Below, one piece after another: positions 1 to 9,581 of a stretch of 64,000 bases of DNA. Position 1 is the stretch's first letter, and each line of letters opens with the position of its first letter. The DNA is from Ascarosepion bandense. Its lineage: Eukaryota; Mollusca; Cephalopoda; Sepiida; Sepiidae. The notes under the pieces are model-generated. The model was not told the DNA's origin. It searched no databases and saw only the letters and a program-made list of their open reading frames with translations. Location: contig JBBBDQ010001122.1 in assembly GCA_037127315.1 (NCBI GenBank), positions 3,892,501-3,956,500 on the forward strand. The letters run 5' to 3'. The position numbers and the translations under genes were made by a program.

Positions 1-116
1 AAGACAGATAGATAGATAGATAGATAGATAGATATGAACTAAATGAAGAACAAGACAGATAGATAGATAGATAGATAGATTGATAGATACGAACTAAATA
101 AGAACAAGAACAAGAC

Positions 117-165
<49 letters not shown>

Positions 166-187
166 CGAACTAAATGAAGAACAAGAC

Positions 188-220
<33 letters not shown>
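1..220. repeat. Compound GATA microsatellite
   Basis: Runs of GATA are separated by a recurring spacer containing gaactaaatgaagaacaaga, giving a higher-order unit of about 55-70 bp repeated four times. It runs off the left window edge. No coding potential is visible. Confidence 0.95.
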
Positions 221-222
<2 letters not shown>

Positions 223-627
223 TCTCACTTCAATGCCAAATGAATGGAGTTGATTTTCAGAAACTGTTATTCCTTGTTATTTCTCTTCATAAATATAGGT
301 GAAGGGTCACAGGTCAAATTTCACTCATCAATTGACCGCAGTCTGTTTTTTTACAAATCTATACTTGCCTGCTTATCCCCGGTCGCTGTGTAAACAACCA
401 TTTTCTTGCTTAAACGTTTTATTCACATTTTCAACTCTCAGGACTTTTCTTTTCCATCGTCAGAATGAAAATAAAAATGAAAGAAAGACGGATAATGGAT
501 ACACACTTTCTTGATTTTAAAATCTTCTGTTAAGACTTGCTCTAATTTTCTAAATCAGGTGGACATTTCGTTGATAGTTTATTTAATATGAGAACTATCT
601 ATTTTTTTTTCTTTCTTTACTAGAATC
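221..627. other. Unassigned A+T-rich sequence
   Basis: No repeat family or conserved protein was recognised. A 71-codon open frame at 299-514 has no recognisable motif and is probably chance. Confidence 0.5.
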
Positions 628-925
628 AGTCAGTTAAGTGCCATACGTGAAACTCGCTTCGGCGTTCATGTCTCAAAAGAGACAGACTAACTGGGCAGAA
701 GATTATCTCATAGTAGGTTGCCATTCCTTTCTGCAGTAGACTGGTTGCCAGCCAACCCTACAGAACCAAATCTGTTCTTTTGTTTAACCCATAACTGGAG
801 GGAAGAAACGGATCAATACATTCCCTAAGGATATTTGCGCGAAAGTGAATGCAGGGAATAATACTGGAATCCGAACTTGGCTCCCCGGTTTCTCGTTCCG
901 AGCACCACAACGCATATCCTTTACT
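628..925 (-). mobile_element. tRNA-derived SINE (family S1), near full length
   Basis: On the minus strand this matches the S1 family defined by the clean copy at 49838-50147. It has a tRNA-like head with a B box (consensus GAGTTCGAATTCC), then a body containing ATTAATCCGTCTCTTCCCTCC and TCTACTGCAGAAAGCAATGG, and an end near GTATCACGTATGGCACTTAA. The A box is damaged here because the gtggtgcagtgg block is shortened to ggtgctcgg. Such SINEs are transcribed by pol III and moved by a LINE partner. Which LINE is not clear from the sequence. Confidence 0.85.
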
Positions 926-1046
926 AAAAAAAGAATTTGAAAAAAAAAAAATAATAATAATAACGTGATTATTTGCCTGTCTCTGTATCTCGGATCAGGC
1001 TATCATTAACCTTCCAAATGAGGGATCAAAGTGTAGTATCTGCCTT

Positions 1047-1260
1047 CAAGCGAACAAACTACATTTTTCTCTATATTTCTGAGATAATGTATTATTTACA
1101 TTATTTACATAGTTCGGACTGTTGTCCTTATCTTTATTGCAATGTTTACGAGGTTTCGGCCGTCGTACTCTACGGAAGTAGCATCGCACAAGGAACGAGA
1201 ATGAAATAAAGAGTTTGGTTCGAAATTATTAGCATCAGAAGAAGGCCGGAGCGTACAACG
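1047..1260. repeat. Two opposed tails of the tRNA/Penelope-tail SINE (family S2)
   Basis: At 1047-1165 a minus-strand tail carries tttcggccgtcgtac and the block tatttacat...ttcggact. It abuts a plus-strand segment at 1166-1260 with caaggaacgagaatg and gaagaaggccggagcgtac. Both match the S2 consensus seen at 39895-40240 and 40530-41195. Confidence 0.75.
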
Positions 1261-1264
1261 TCAG

Positions 1265-1485
1265 ATGCTAGGAATGGCACAGTAGATATATGCATTGGTT
1301 AGTTCGAGTGACTTGACCCAAAGAGTTGTGATTTCAATACCTGGCTACAGCTGTGATGAAAAAATAACTTAGAGAGTTGGGTTAAAGGGAGATAACTACA
1401 AAGCATCCAGAAGAGGCATTGCGTATGGAATGAGTTTGGTTCGAAATTCTTATCACCTGAAGAAAGCCGGAGCGTACAATATTGC
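1265..1485 (+). mobile_element. S2 composite SINE, 3'-truncated
   Basis: The head is tRNA-like, with an A-box-like tggcacagtag and a B-box-like gatttcaatacc. The body is shared with other S2 copies (ggagataactacaaagcatcc, gagtttggttcgaaattctt). The tail begins with cctgaagaaagccggagcg and stops before the second half of the GGCCG/CGGCC hairpin. Confidence 0.7.
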
Positions 1486-2009
1486 TTGTTTATGGCATGA
1501 AATTTAGAAAAAAGGTATTTCTTAGTCACGGAGATCAAATATTTCTACAGTGCTAATTGACGGGATGACAGCCTGATGACTGACAATCTAAGCATGGGTC
1601 ACCAGAATTGACATAATTTGATGAATGTGAATGTAAATTTTTTTTTAAGAAACGCGTGATCTTTTAATGATATCTACCTAGTAATTTAAAATAACTAATA
1701 TCTTTAGCAATTATCTAATATTTTATTGAATTTTAGTTGCATTAGCTTTATAGTCTTACGTTTGAATATGGTTTTTGAAAAATGAATTTTACTTTAAAAT
1801 AATGTAAACTTTTCTTAGATTAATTTAAATATTTAATAACTTCAAATGTAATAAATAATGAGGTAACTCAATAATTCATGAAAAGTTAAGTTATTTTATT
1901 TATTATTAATGTATATTTTTTAATATTTTATTTTTCATAAAAAATAATATATACTTTTGAAAAACGTTATTTTAGAAAATTAGCAAATTTATCTTTAAGT
2001 TAATCTGAT
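1486..2009. other. Unassigned, very A+T-rich
   Basis: Poly-A/T-rich sequence without recognisable repeats or coding signal. Confidence 0.5.
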
Positions 2010-2195
2010 TTGAAACAAATATTGCTTAGTAGCATCGCACAAGGAATGAGAATGATATATCCCAGTGATCGAAATAAAGAGTTTGGTTTGAAATTCTTAG
2101 TACCTGAAGAAGTCCAGAGCGTACAACGGCCGAAGCGTCGTAAACTTGGCAATAAAGATGAGGACAAAAGTCCGAAGAACAATGTAAATAATGCA
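2010..2195 (+). mobile_element. S2 SINE tail (headless copy)
   Basis: The S2 body and tail are present (gcatcgcacaaggaatgaga, cctgaagaagtccagagcg, acggccgaagcgtcgtaaa, gatgaggacaaaagtccgaa). No tRNA-like head lies upstream, so this copy is 5'-truncated. Confidence 0.75.
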
Positions 2196-2573
2196 AACCG
2201 CATTTTATCTCTCAATTATTTTGCAATCTGCAGACAGAGCTCAACTGAACATATAAGTTCACGTTTCATCAGCATTTTATCATTAGTGTAATAAGTGAGG
2301 TACTGTCACATGTTCAGAATCTCCGGGATCGAACAGCCCTCAAAGCATTTCCGTATATTCGCCGGAAACAAATACAAAATGACAGAAAGATGACGAATAG
2401 TTATTGTACATTGTTCCTAACCCGAAGGCAGGAAAAAGGCGGTTTTATCCTGTATTTACTCGCCTTCCCAAGGTAGATGGGATGTTTCCCCAAGGTTGAT
2501 TTCAATGCGGAGTATCCATACGCGTACATATAATCAAAGGACAACAAAGGCTCAGTCCTCGCAACCACTGTTT
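2196..2573. other. Unassigned sequence
   Basis: No family recognised. The open frame at 2401-2619 on the minus strand is low-complexity and is not supported as a gene. Confidence 0.4.
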
Positions 2574-3200
2574 TTTCTTTGTTTTTTGTTTTTTGTTTTA
2601 ATCTTATCAAAACGAGCAAGGCGGTAACACCACTGATGTGCAGGGGGCTACATAAGAGAAAAAATTAGATAGGAGGAGAGTAAAGAGAAAGACGAACCAA
2701 TCAAGGATGGGAATACAGGTGTGATGACAGTTACAAAGGTGGAGAGAAAAGAAAAGATATACAGGGTGGTGTAGAAAAAACTGGAGTCAAGTGGTTAAGA
2801 GATGGGTATTGACATTGCATTTAAATTCATGGAGGTTGTAGCCGTTAGGAAAGCAAGAATATGGAAGCGAGTTCCACAAGCGGGAAGTGCGAGAAAAGAA
2901 AAAAAGGTACATGAGTAGAATTGTCGTCTGTATTTGTTTGATCTAACTGTGAATGGATGGGGCCCAGGTGCCGGTCTGGTTGCATGAGTATACACCTGTT
3001 GCAGAGGTAACAGTGACTTAAGTTCGTTGGAGCATAAGCCATGAAAGAAGACATACAAACAGACAGAGGGAAGCTACATTCCGTCGGTGGGGAAGTGGCT
3101 GGAGTCGAGCCACCAAGTCGGTACCTATCATATTAATAATTCTCCTTTGGAGCCTCTCGAGAACACTGACCATATATGACAGCAGTATTGCATGCACTGT
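2574..3200 (-). pseudogene. CR1/Jockey-like LINE (family L1), C-terminal and 3' end
   Basis: The minus strand encodes the C-terminal tail of a LINE reverse transcriptase, broken by frameshifts. Recognisable pieces are IGTDLVARLQPLPHRRNVAS, then after a shift the FTVRSNKYRRQFYS and FPLVELAS regions. The 3' end reads ...gttaccgccttgctcg... followed by an A-rich tail, seen as T-rich sequence at 2574-2605. Better preserved copies lie at 15410-15754 and 28196-28642. The catalytic part of the enzyme is absent (5' truncation). Confidence 0.8.
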
Positions 3201-3568
3201 TACACTAGCATCGTTATCCGCCAATCCCCTCTCTTTAGTGTAATGAGAAATGTGCTGCTTTAGGGACATAAGTCTTCCCTCTTTAAGAAGAAGAGCGAAC
3301 AGATATTTCACTTAGTTCGGTTTAAAGTGCAGAGCCCAAGCGCGTGCACATGTGCCAAGGTCTAAAATTATCTGGCCCTAGTAACCAACATCGCGATTGC
3401 ATCAATATTCCATCGATCTTCCTCTTTGGCCCAATGAAGGAGGTACTACTACAGGGTTGGAATCCCCTGGACCATTGCATCCTTCATTTACTTGTTGTGT
3501 TCTGTACAAAGACAAAAACACAAATTGAGAAGTCAAATGTAGTTTGATCGCTCGAGGGCAAATGCGTC
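3201..3568. other. Unassigned sequence
   Basis: No clear repeat or coding match. Confidence 0.4.
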
Positions 3569-3630
3569 TTCTTTTTCTGTATGCCTTGTCATTTGAAGAT
3601 CATAGCTTTACACGTCTCCCTATCCCTGGT

Positions 3631-3741
3631 GGCATATCACGTTGAATACACCGGTTCTCGCTCGATCACCGAAGTTAAGCAACATTGAGCCTGGTCAGTA
3701 CTTAGTTGGGTGACCGCTTGGGAATACCAGGCACTGTAAGC
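3631..3741 (+). pseudogene. 5S rRNA-derived SINE head
   Basis: It matches animal 5S rRNA from about position 10 to the 3' end: CACGTTGAATACACCGG, box A region AAGTTAAGCAACATTG, GCCTGGTCAGTACTTAG, box C region GGTGACCGCTTGGGAATACC, and an end at GCACTGTAAGCG. The true 5S start is missing. The internal pol III promoter blocks are largely intact, so it could still act as a promoter. It is part of the composite SINE, not a ribosomal gene cluster. Confidence 0.9.
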
Positions 3742-4097
3742 GTTCAGTGACGTTGTGGTGCAGTGGATATCGCCTTGAAAAGAGAAATCTGTGAGCCGAG
3801 TTCGAATTCCAGTTGAGTACCCTGCTTCAGTACTGGTACCCTTGGGAAAGGTATTAATCCGTCACTTCCCTGCAGTCATGGGTTAAATAACAGGATGGAG
3901 CCTGGAGGCAACCCATCTAGTGTTGGTGTCACAATAAAAACACCCTTGTAGCCCTGGCGAAGCATCAAGTCTCAGGTCTTTGACAAGATTATGAACTTTG
4001 CTACAAATTGCAAACTGCGCCAGGGTTCCAAATGCACAGGGAATACTGGAGGGGTGTAGTGAGTTCTATCTCGGCCAATAGCCACAAGACGCCGACG
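3634..4097 (+). mobile_element. 5S-tRNA composite SINE flanked by 12-bp TSD
   Basis: Identical 12-bp repeats ATCCCTGGTGGC lie at 3622-3633 and 4098-4109, inside the RTE 3' end, and bracket this 464-bp insertion. It starts with a 5S rRNA-like head, followed after a 10-bp linker by the tRNA-like S1 head (A box tggtgcagtgg, B box gagttcgaattcc) and the S1 body up to about 3900. A unique tail without poly-A follows. The TSD shows the two heads moved as one unit. Confidence 0.85.
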
Positions 4098-4569
4098 ATC
4101 CCTGGTGGCTCTTAGCAAGCTTTCTCCCGTTACAACACGCAACCCACCTGCTGAGATCCTTCAAATATATTATCTTTTGCTTTCCCATATCTCTTTTCCC
4201 CTCTATCTGACCGGTGAGTATCAGGTTCTCCAAGCCCTCCTTCCTCATTGCATGTCCCAGGAACTTTAGCTTTCTCTTCCTGATGCTCAACATTAATTTC
4301 CTTTTCGTTTCCATCATTTCCAAAACCTCGTCATTGCTCACATGCTCGACCCATGATATCCGCAGCATCCTTCTGTAGAACCACACTTCAGTTGCTTCAA
4401 GTTTTTCCTTCATCATTGATGATATTGTCCAGCATTCACTGCCATATTGAAGAACTGACATCATATAGCAATCCAGTACTCACTTCTTTGTTTCTAGTGA
4501 AAGTTTCCTGTGTCTTAATACTTCACTCAGCTCCTGGAATGCGTCCTTGTGCTTTTGGATCTCAGGAAT

Positions 4570-4671
4570 ATAAATGTATAGAAACTGATGTGACCACAAA
4601 ATGAGGGGTCAGTTTATATATTGATTGTAATATATAACTGATCTCCTACTTTATATCCAGTGTGCTTCTGT
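4570..4671. mobile_element. Short foldback element (MITE family M1)
   Basis: Short inverted termini flank an A+T core: tgaggggtcagtt at about 4602-4614 and aactgatctcctacttt at about 4636-4652. The same element lies at 38841-38898, 56883-56943, 7016-7070 and 53894-53949. The termini resemble AAAGTGGGGGATCAGTT. It sits between two RTE fragments. Confidence 0.7.
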
Positions 4672-4880
4672 AGCAATCCAGTACTTTCTTCTTTGTTTCT
4701 AGCGAAATTTTTCTGTCTCTTAATACTTAAATCAGCATCTGGATCGCGTCCTTTACCATGCCAATTCACCTTCGGATCTCTGTGTCGCACTTCCCTTCTT
4801 CTGTTAGAACACTTCCCAGGTATTTAAAATTTTGTACCTGCTTGATTTTAGTATCCCCCACTTGTATTTGGCAGAGGGTA
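4672..4880 (-). pseudogene. RTE-like LINE fragment, mid reverse transcriptase
   Basis: The minus strand carries the RTE block CQIQVG-like...KFKYLGSVL...KCDTEIRR...MAKDAFQKL, here scrambled by frameshifts. The DNA matches 48170-48370 closely (gaagtgcgacacagagatcc, agtatttaaattttgtacc). Confidence 0.75.
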
Positions 4881-4881
4881 G

Positions 4882-5331
4882 ATGAACTGCGTGGGCAACC
4901 TCCAATCAGTCATCAAAACCTGCTCAGTACTGTGTCATGGTGAGAACACTCGTATCACGGCGGCGGCAAAACACAGAAAAGCAACCGTCTACAGATGGGA
5001 GAATTTCGCAGGTCCTTATGGAACGGGGGAACTGGCCACCGGAAAGACGGCACGAAGACGACCTCATCTTCGCTTCATCTTCACAAAAGTGATACGAGGA
5101 CGATGGCCATCGAGAGGTGGGAAAACGTCGCTAACTATCGCTCGCGCTGAACACGCAATTGTCACCGACAGCTGGAGCGATGGGAAAAAATACGGAGGTT
5201 TGCCGCCTGGGAGATGCGTGTTCAAAAGAAAGAAAAAAAAAAACACAGAAATCAGCTTCGACAGAGATTGTCTTAACATGCATTGGTTGCAATCGAGACT
5301 ATCACTCGTGAGTGGGCCTGTACTGCAATAA
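4882..5331 (+). other. GC-richer open frame of unknown nature
   Basis: A 149-codon open frame begins right at the edge of the RTE fragment. It is richer in CpG and G+C than its surroundings (many cgg, gcg and acg triplets). The predicted product is basic, with no recognised domain. It might be the decayed coding part of another element, a captured host exon, or chance. Confidence 0.25.
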
Positions 5332-5519
5332 CAGTTTTGCCGCCATCAGCAGCTGAGGCATAACCTTTTGAACGCACATCCATGGGGTTTCTCAAGACAA
5401 ACGGATACCGTATAAACAATAGTCATATTATATCTGTAATATTTGCATTAACTTTTGACCCCTGAAATATCTTTCTTTCTGATTTTTTAATGCATTCCTA
5501 TAATAAAATAATTAGTGTT

Positions 5520-5620
5520 ACATTTTTTTGTTTAATCATATCACCCCAAGCAAGGCGATAACGCCACTGATGCGCAGGGGGCTACGTAAGGGTAAAAAGA
5601 ATGGAAAAGAGAAAGCCGAA
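5520..5620 (-). mobile_element. L1 LINE 3' terminus
   Basis: The typical L1 end (minus strand ...agccccctgcgcatcagtgg, cgttatcgccttgcttgggg) is followed by tgaTatgattaaac and an A-rich tail. Only the 3' UTR end is present. Confidence 0.75.
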
Positions 5621-5835
5621 AACCGCATCCTAAACAGGAAACAAGGGATGAGCCTCTTCAACTGTTCAATAGATATGGGTGAAGTGTGAACCGGGCGATA
5701 ATTTAGTCTATCTACTCCAATTGAAAAAAAAAATAAAGAAAGAAAAGAGTGAAAAGATTGGAAGAGAGAAAACCGGAAACCGCATCCTAAACAGGAAACA
5801 AGGGATGAGCCTCTTCACCTGTTCAAACAGTTTTA
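5605..5835 (+). repeat. Dispersed repeat (family RK), two tandem pieces
   Basis: The block aaccgcatcctaaacaggaa occurs at about 5619 and again at about 5779, followed by acaagggatgagcctcttca. Other copies are at 18755-18860, 27226-27335 and, inverted, 32920-33035. In one frame it reads RILNRKQ. Function unknown. Confidence 0.75.
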
Positions 5836-6209
5836 TGATGTCAGTAAATCTTGTGTTGTTTCCTGACAATCCATATTTCTTGATTTTTATTGCGTTTTTA
5901 AAATAAAAAAATATTAGCAGGTCATTTTCATTATACCTATAATAGTCATGTTAACTCAGTTACCAGTTGTCAGAAGCCGTCAATATCGATTTTTGTCATA
6001 TCATCTTTTTAAACATTTCACCCCAAAGAAGAAAATAAAGCCTCTAAGACAGGTGGAGTTGCTGGGCGTAAAAGACTAAGAATAAAGATAAACATTATTA
6101 AGGAACGAGAACAATGCAAGCCGCATTCACCCTAGTCAGGTTGAGCCGGCTTCCTCCACGACGTAGAAAGTCTCACTGGGATTTGTTTAAGGGCAGGGTC
6201 CCAAGTCCT
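5836..6209. other. Unassigned sequence
   Basis: No recognised element, apart from a short LINE-tail-like gtttcaccccaaag near 6014. Confidence 0.35.
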
Positions 6210-6377
6210 ACCCTGTTATTTAACCCAGAACTGGATGGAAGGGACGGATTAATACCTTTCCCAAGGGTACCAGCGTGTAAGTGAATGCAGGTCATTCAAC
6301 TGGAATTCGAACTCGGCTCACCGATTTCTATTTCCGAGCCAAAATCTACTGCACCACAACGCACATCCGTCACTAAA
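6210..6377 (-). mobile_element. S1 SINE part of 5S-5S-tRNA chain
   Basis: On the minus strand, the linker tttagtgacggatgtgcgttg leads into the A box gtggtgcagtag, then the B box gagttcgaattcc and the S1 body to cggattaatac. It directly follows the 5S-like segment at 6378-6482, as in the composite at 3634-4097. Confidence 0.85.
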
Positions 6378-6482
6378 CGCATACAGCACCTGGTATTCTA
6401 AGCATCCAAGTACTGATCAGGCTCAACGTTGCTTAACTTCGGTGATCGAGCGAGAACCGGTGTATTCAACGTGATATGACCG
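6378..6482 (-). pseudogene. 5S rRNA-like segment (second in chain)
   Basis: The minus strand has atatcacgttgaatacaccg, then aagttaagcaacgttgagcc, gtactTGGATGCTTagaata and ccaggtgctgtatgcg. About 9 nt around the ggtgaccgc of box C are missing, so its own promoter is probably damaged. Confidence 0.9.
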
Positions 6483-6506
6483 TAAGCGCGCGCATCCGTC
6501 ACTATC

Positions 6507-6621
6507 CGCTTACAGCACCTGGTATTCCCAAGCGGTCACCCATATAAGTACTGATCAGGCTCAACCGTGCTTAACTTCGGTGATCGAGCGAGAACCGGTG
6601 TATTCACCGTGATATGACCGA
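6507..6621 (-). pseudogene. 5S rRNA-like segment (first in chain)
   Basis: The minus strand has an almost complete 5S-like sequence including atatgggtgaccgcttggga and a 3' end at gtgctgtaagcgg. A short linker (tagtgacggatgcgcgcgc) joins it to the next 5S copy. That linker resembles the start of the S1 head, so the chain looks like two nested 5S-tRNA units. Confidence 0.9.
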
Positions 6622-6804
6622 TAATCAGGAGGACAGTAGTTAGCGATTGACCTTGCACTAAAACTTTTGAAGATAAGTATTGGCGGGAAAGCATTGAACC
6701 GGAACAAGAAAGAATTACAAAAAAAAAAAAAAAATCAACATCGAACTTACGGATGCACCTAAAAATTTCAACTGTAAATTGGTGAAACCTAATCGCCAAT
6801 CTAG

Positions 6805-6990
6805 TCAGTCAGTTAAGGACCATAATTGAAACACACTTCGGCGATCATGTCTCGAAAGAGACATGACTGACTGGGCAGAAGATTATCCCGCAGTAGGTTG
6901 CCATTGCTTTCTGCGGTAGACTGGTTGCCGACCAAGGCTATAGAATGCAATCTGTCTTGTTATTTGACTCATAGCTAAATGGAGAAAAGA
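6805..6990 (-). mobile_element. S1 SINE fragment
   Basis: The S1 3' half on the minus strand spans ggcagtta-like end, gtctcgaaagagacatgactg, tctgcggtagactggttgcc, up to catagctaaatggag. It is followed by the M1-containing linker and a further S1 copy, an arrangement repeated near 53.9 kb. Confidence 0.8.
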
Positions 6991-7090
6991 TGTACTATAT
7001 TATTAAGTAGTAATTAGTGGGAGATCAGTTCATTACTTCAGAACAATAGAAAGCCGATCCCCCACTTTATGCCCAGTAGAAGCTTTACTA
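6991..7090. mobile_element. M1 foldback inside a SINE-SINE composite
   Basis: Inverted termini gtgggagatcagtt (7017-7030) and agccgatcccccactttat (7051-7070) flank the core. The surrounding ttaagtagtaattag and gcccagtagaagctttac recur at 53880-53965, so the SINE-M1-SINE combination spread as one unit. Confidence 0.7.
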
Positions 7091-7096
7091 TTATGT

Positions 7097-7392
7097 TCAG
7101 TTAGTCATTTAAGTGCCATACGTGAGACACACTTTGAGCGATCATGTCTCGAAAGAGACATGACTGACTGGGCAGAAGATTATCCCGCAGTAGGTTGCCA
7201 TTGCTTTCTGCGGTAGACTGGTTGAACCCAATCTGTTTAATATGTAACCCATAGCTGGAGGGAAGAGACGGATTAATACCTTTTCCAAGGGTATTTGCGC
7301 GTGAGTGAATGCAACGAATTCACCTGGAATTTGAACTCGGCTCCCCGATTTCTCGTTCCTAGTCGATATCCAATGCACCACAACGCCAATCT
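7097..7392 (-). mobile_element. S1 SINE
   Basis: Near full-length S1 copy on the minus strand with an intact tRNA-like head (ggcgttgtggtgcattggat, gagccgagttcaaattcca). The 3' half has lost part of the gccaaggctatag block. Confidence 0.85.
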
Positions 7393-7740
7393 AGTACTGC
7401 GCTTAAATTCAAAAAGTCTTTGGGTACCATGAAAGTATTTATAGAAAAGGCACGGGAAAATTACATTACGGTGATGAAAAAAATGACTGAAGGAAGCATG
7501 CCAGATCAGGCCCAATAATATTGCTGATGCGTTTTAGGACTTAAAATTCTCTAAATATATATCAGGTGCACCGGACTATATGTGGCACTAATATTCGGAG
7601 CATGGGCGTAGGGTAGATTTAGATTTATAAATATTTACGATAGATTCTGAGGAGAAAAATTGTTTAGCACGTCAAAGTGAACCAACCTTTTTAGCAGTAC
7701 TTCGCAATTGATTCAATCTAATTTTTCTATTTCAAGCTAG
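7393..7740 (-). pseudogene. L1 LINE fragment
   Basis: The minus strand shows fragments of the LINE C-terminal region (FYKYFHGTQRLFEFKRSTRL), ending near aaggttggttcactttg, as in 54378-54640. Heavily decayed. Confidence 0.65.
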
Positions 7741-7984
7741 CCGATCTATTTTCAAATTAAATTTTAATTAAAAATTATATCTTAAAATAGTTCAAATGGA
7801 AAGTCTTGCTAGAAGCAAAATATACGATTTAAATAATCAATTTTGAATTCCTCATCTGAAACCTTGTCACTTCTTGTTATTCATTTACTTTTGCTATTAA
7901 AAAAATAACGCTTAACATTTAACGCTTTTTATTAGCTTCCCACGTGTTAGGTTTTAAATGTTTTTCCAGTGATAATATTAATAT

Positions 7985-8420
7985 CTTTTATGTGTCATGT
8001 CCCTTCAAGACACCGGCAATCATTCTTCTTTACAATTTCTTATCTTTTGTTGCTCTTGATAACTTTGTTTCTTTGCCATCTTTCCTAAATCTTGTTCCGT
8101 CATCCATTTATTCAGACTCGCCAAGTAGGTTATACGTTGTTTCCCTCTGTCTCTCTTGACTTTAATCCGTCCTGTGAGTATCAGAATTTCCAAGCCCTCT
8201 TTCCTCATTATGTGCCCTAGAAATTTTAACTGTCTCTTCCTGAGGTTATATATAAGTTTCCTTTTTGTTTCCAAAGCTTTGTCGTTGCTCACATGTTCTC
8301 AGCATCTAGAATGTAGAACCATATTTCTGTTGTTTCAAGTTTCTTCTTCATCTTTGAGGAGATTGTCTATCGTTCACTGCCATATAGGAGCTTTGATATC
8401 ACGTAAAAGTTCAGTAAATA
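7985..8420 (-). pseudogene. RTE-like LINE C-terminus
   Basis: The ORF at 8020-8292 reads MSNDKALETKRKLIYNLRKR, QLKFLGHIMRKEGLEILILT and KRDRGKQRITYLASLNKWMT, the R1 C-terminus. The 3' end at about 7990 resembles tgtgccatgtcccttc. The region upstream to 8420 matches the GSECWTISSK block in decayed form. Confidence 0.85.
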
Positions 8421-8995
8421 TCGGTTTTGCTGTATTAATTTACTTGACTAGGGTAAAAAAAACAACAAATAATCAATGAATACGGTATCTATGAAGTAAT
8501 TAAGATGCAATGAACATTCGTTAAAGGAACATGAATCTTAAATAAGGAAATTAACACAATGAAACTTTAGAACCAATATTTTGTTTCTATTAAAGCCGAT
8601 ATACTTTCTTAAAAAAACGTTCATTAAAGAAACTTGTTGAAAAACTTCGAATACAAAAATATAATTTAATACTTTTTCTTTGTAATTTTTTGTCTTGTGG
8701 TGGGTTTTGGTGTGGTCCCTCAAAAAAGCACATTCTAAGCCATTTTTAATAAGAGGAATCTATTTATTTTAAAATGAAATAATGAATAAGCAATTTCATT
8801 AAAATAATTCCATTAAAATAATTTCATCTCTTTAAAATAATTTCATTAAATAATTTATATAATTTCATTTTACTAAAATAAATTTTATTTCACTCTAATA
8901 ATTCAACTGAAATCGGATAATCACCGTAATTTTAAAAAAATGGCTCTCTAAAATCATTTTCAAATTATCACCGCCGTGTTTATTCTGGAAATAAC
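8421..8995. other. Unassigned A+T-rich sequence
   Basis: Contains repeated aataatttcatt motifs at 8790-8900. No element recognised. Confidence 0.4.
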
Positions 8996-9036
<41 letters not shown>

Positions 9037-9530
9037 GAAAAAATGTGGAAATGGGAAACAAGAATAGTACAGTGTAACCCTGATATAAAAGAGTTGTTTG
9101 GACCGGATAAAGGTTATCTTATATCCGGGTTTCTCTTATATCCGGTTTTGGTCTATGTTATATACATTAACACGGGCTCTAATTTGGGACAAGAGATATA
9201 TCTCTTATACCCGGATTTCTCTTATATCCGGGTCTCTTATATCAGGGTTATAATGTACCATTGATTTGGGTGCGCTTGGAATGATAAAAAAGGAACACAG
9301 CAATACATTGAAAAAATCCCTGGAAATCCCAGCATAAAGGAAAAATACAAAAAATTATCTTCATATATACAGCCCACATACAAAGAACTTTGTCCATGTA
9401 ACGCTAGTGATATTATGAGAGATAGAATAACAAATGAAATGTAACCATAACAACACGCCACTACCGGCCTTAGGTCTTTCCGCAGAATTAGTAGGTAGTG
9501 TGACCATAGTAGGAGTCAAAATATGCTGAA

Positions 9531-9575
<45 letters not shown>
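8996..9575 (+). mobile_element. R4/Dong-like retrotransposon 3' end (copy A) in TAA array
   Basis: A (TAA)n run at 8996-9036 is followed by the last codons (gaaaaaatgtggaaatg) and 3' UTR of the element seen complete at 12541-12870 (gcgcttggaatgataaaaaa, ctggaaatcccagcataaag, gtaacgctagtgatatta, ccataacaacacgccact). It ends in (TAA)n at about 9533. The copy is strongly 5'-truncated and carries a MITE at 9070-9255. Confidence 0.85.
9070..9255. mobile_element. 186-bp MITE with CAGTG termini, TA TSD
   Basis: Left terminus CAGTGTAACCCTGATATAA (9070) and right terminus TTATATCAGGGTTATAATG (to 9255) are inverted repeats. They are flanked by TA on both sides (9068-9069, 9256-9257). Internal copies of cttatatccgggt also fold. 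CAGTG ends plus a TA duplication suggest a pogo/Tigger-type non-autonomous element. Confidence 0.85.

Positions 9576-9581
<6 letters not shown>

Larger units (their letters stand above)
3569..4560 (-). pseudogene. RTE-like LINE (family R1) C-terminus, split by a SINE
   Basis: The minus strand encodes the C-terminal region of an RTE-clade reverse transcriptase: MSVLQYGSECWTISSMMKEK, then FYRRMLRISWVEHVSND, LGHAMRKEGLENLILTG and GKRDMGKQ (ORF 4066-4464). The part upstream of the ORF continues at 4465-4560 (KDAFQELSEVLRHRKLSLETKK). The 3' end of the element is found again at 3569-3633, so the segment 3634-4097 is an insertion. No YADD catalytic box is present in this fragment. Confidence 0.85.

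Noticed and set aside
3631..3741. Functional 5S rRNA gene
   Set aside because: The 5' end is missing, there is no terminal T run, and it lies inside a TSD-flanked SINE.
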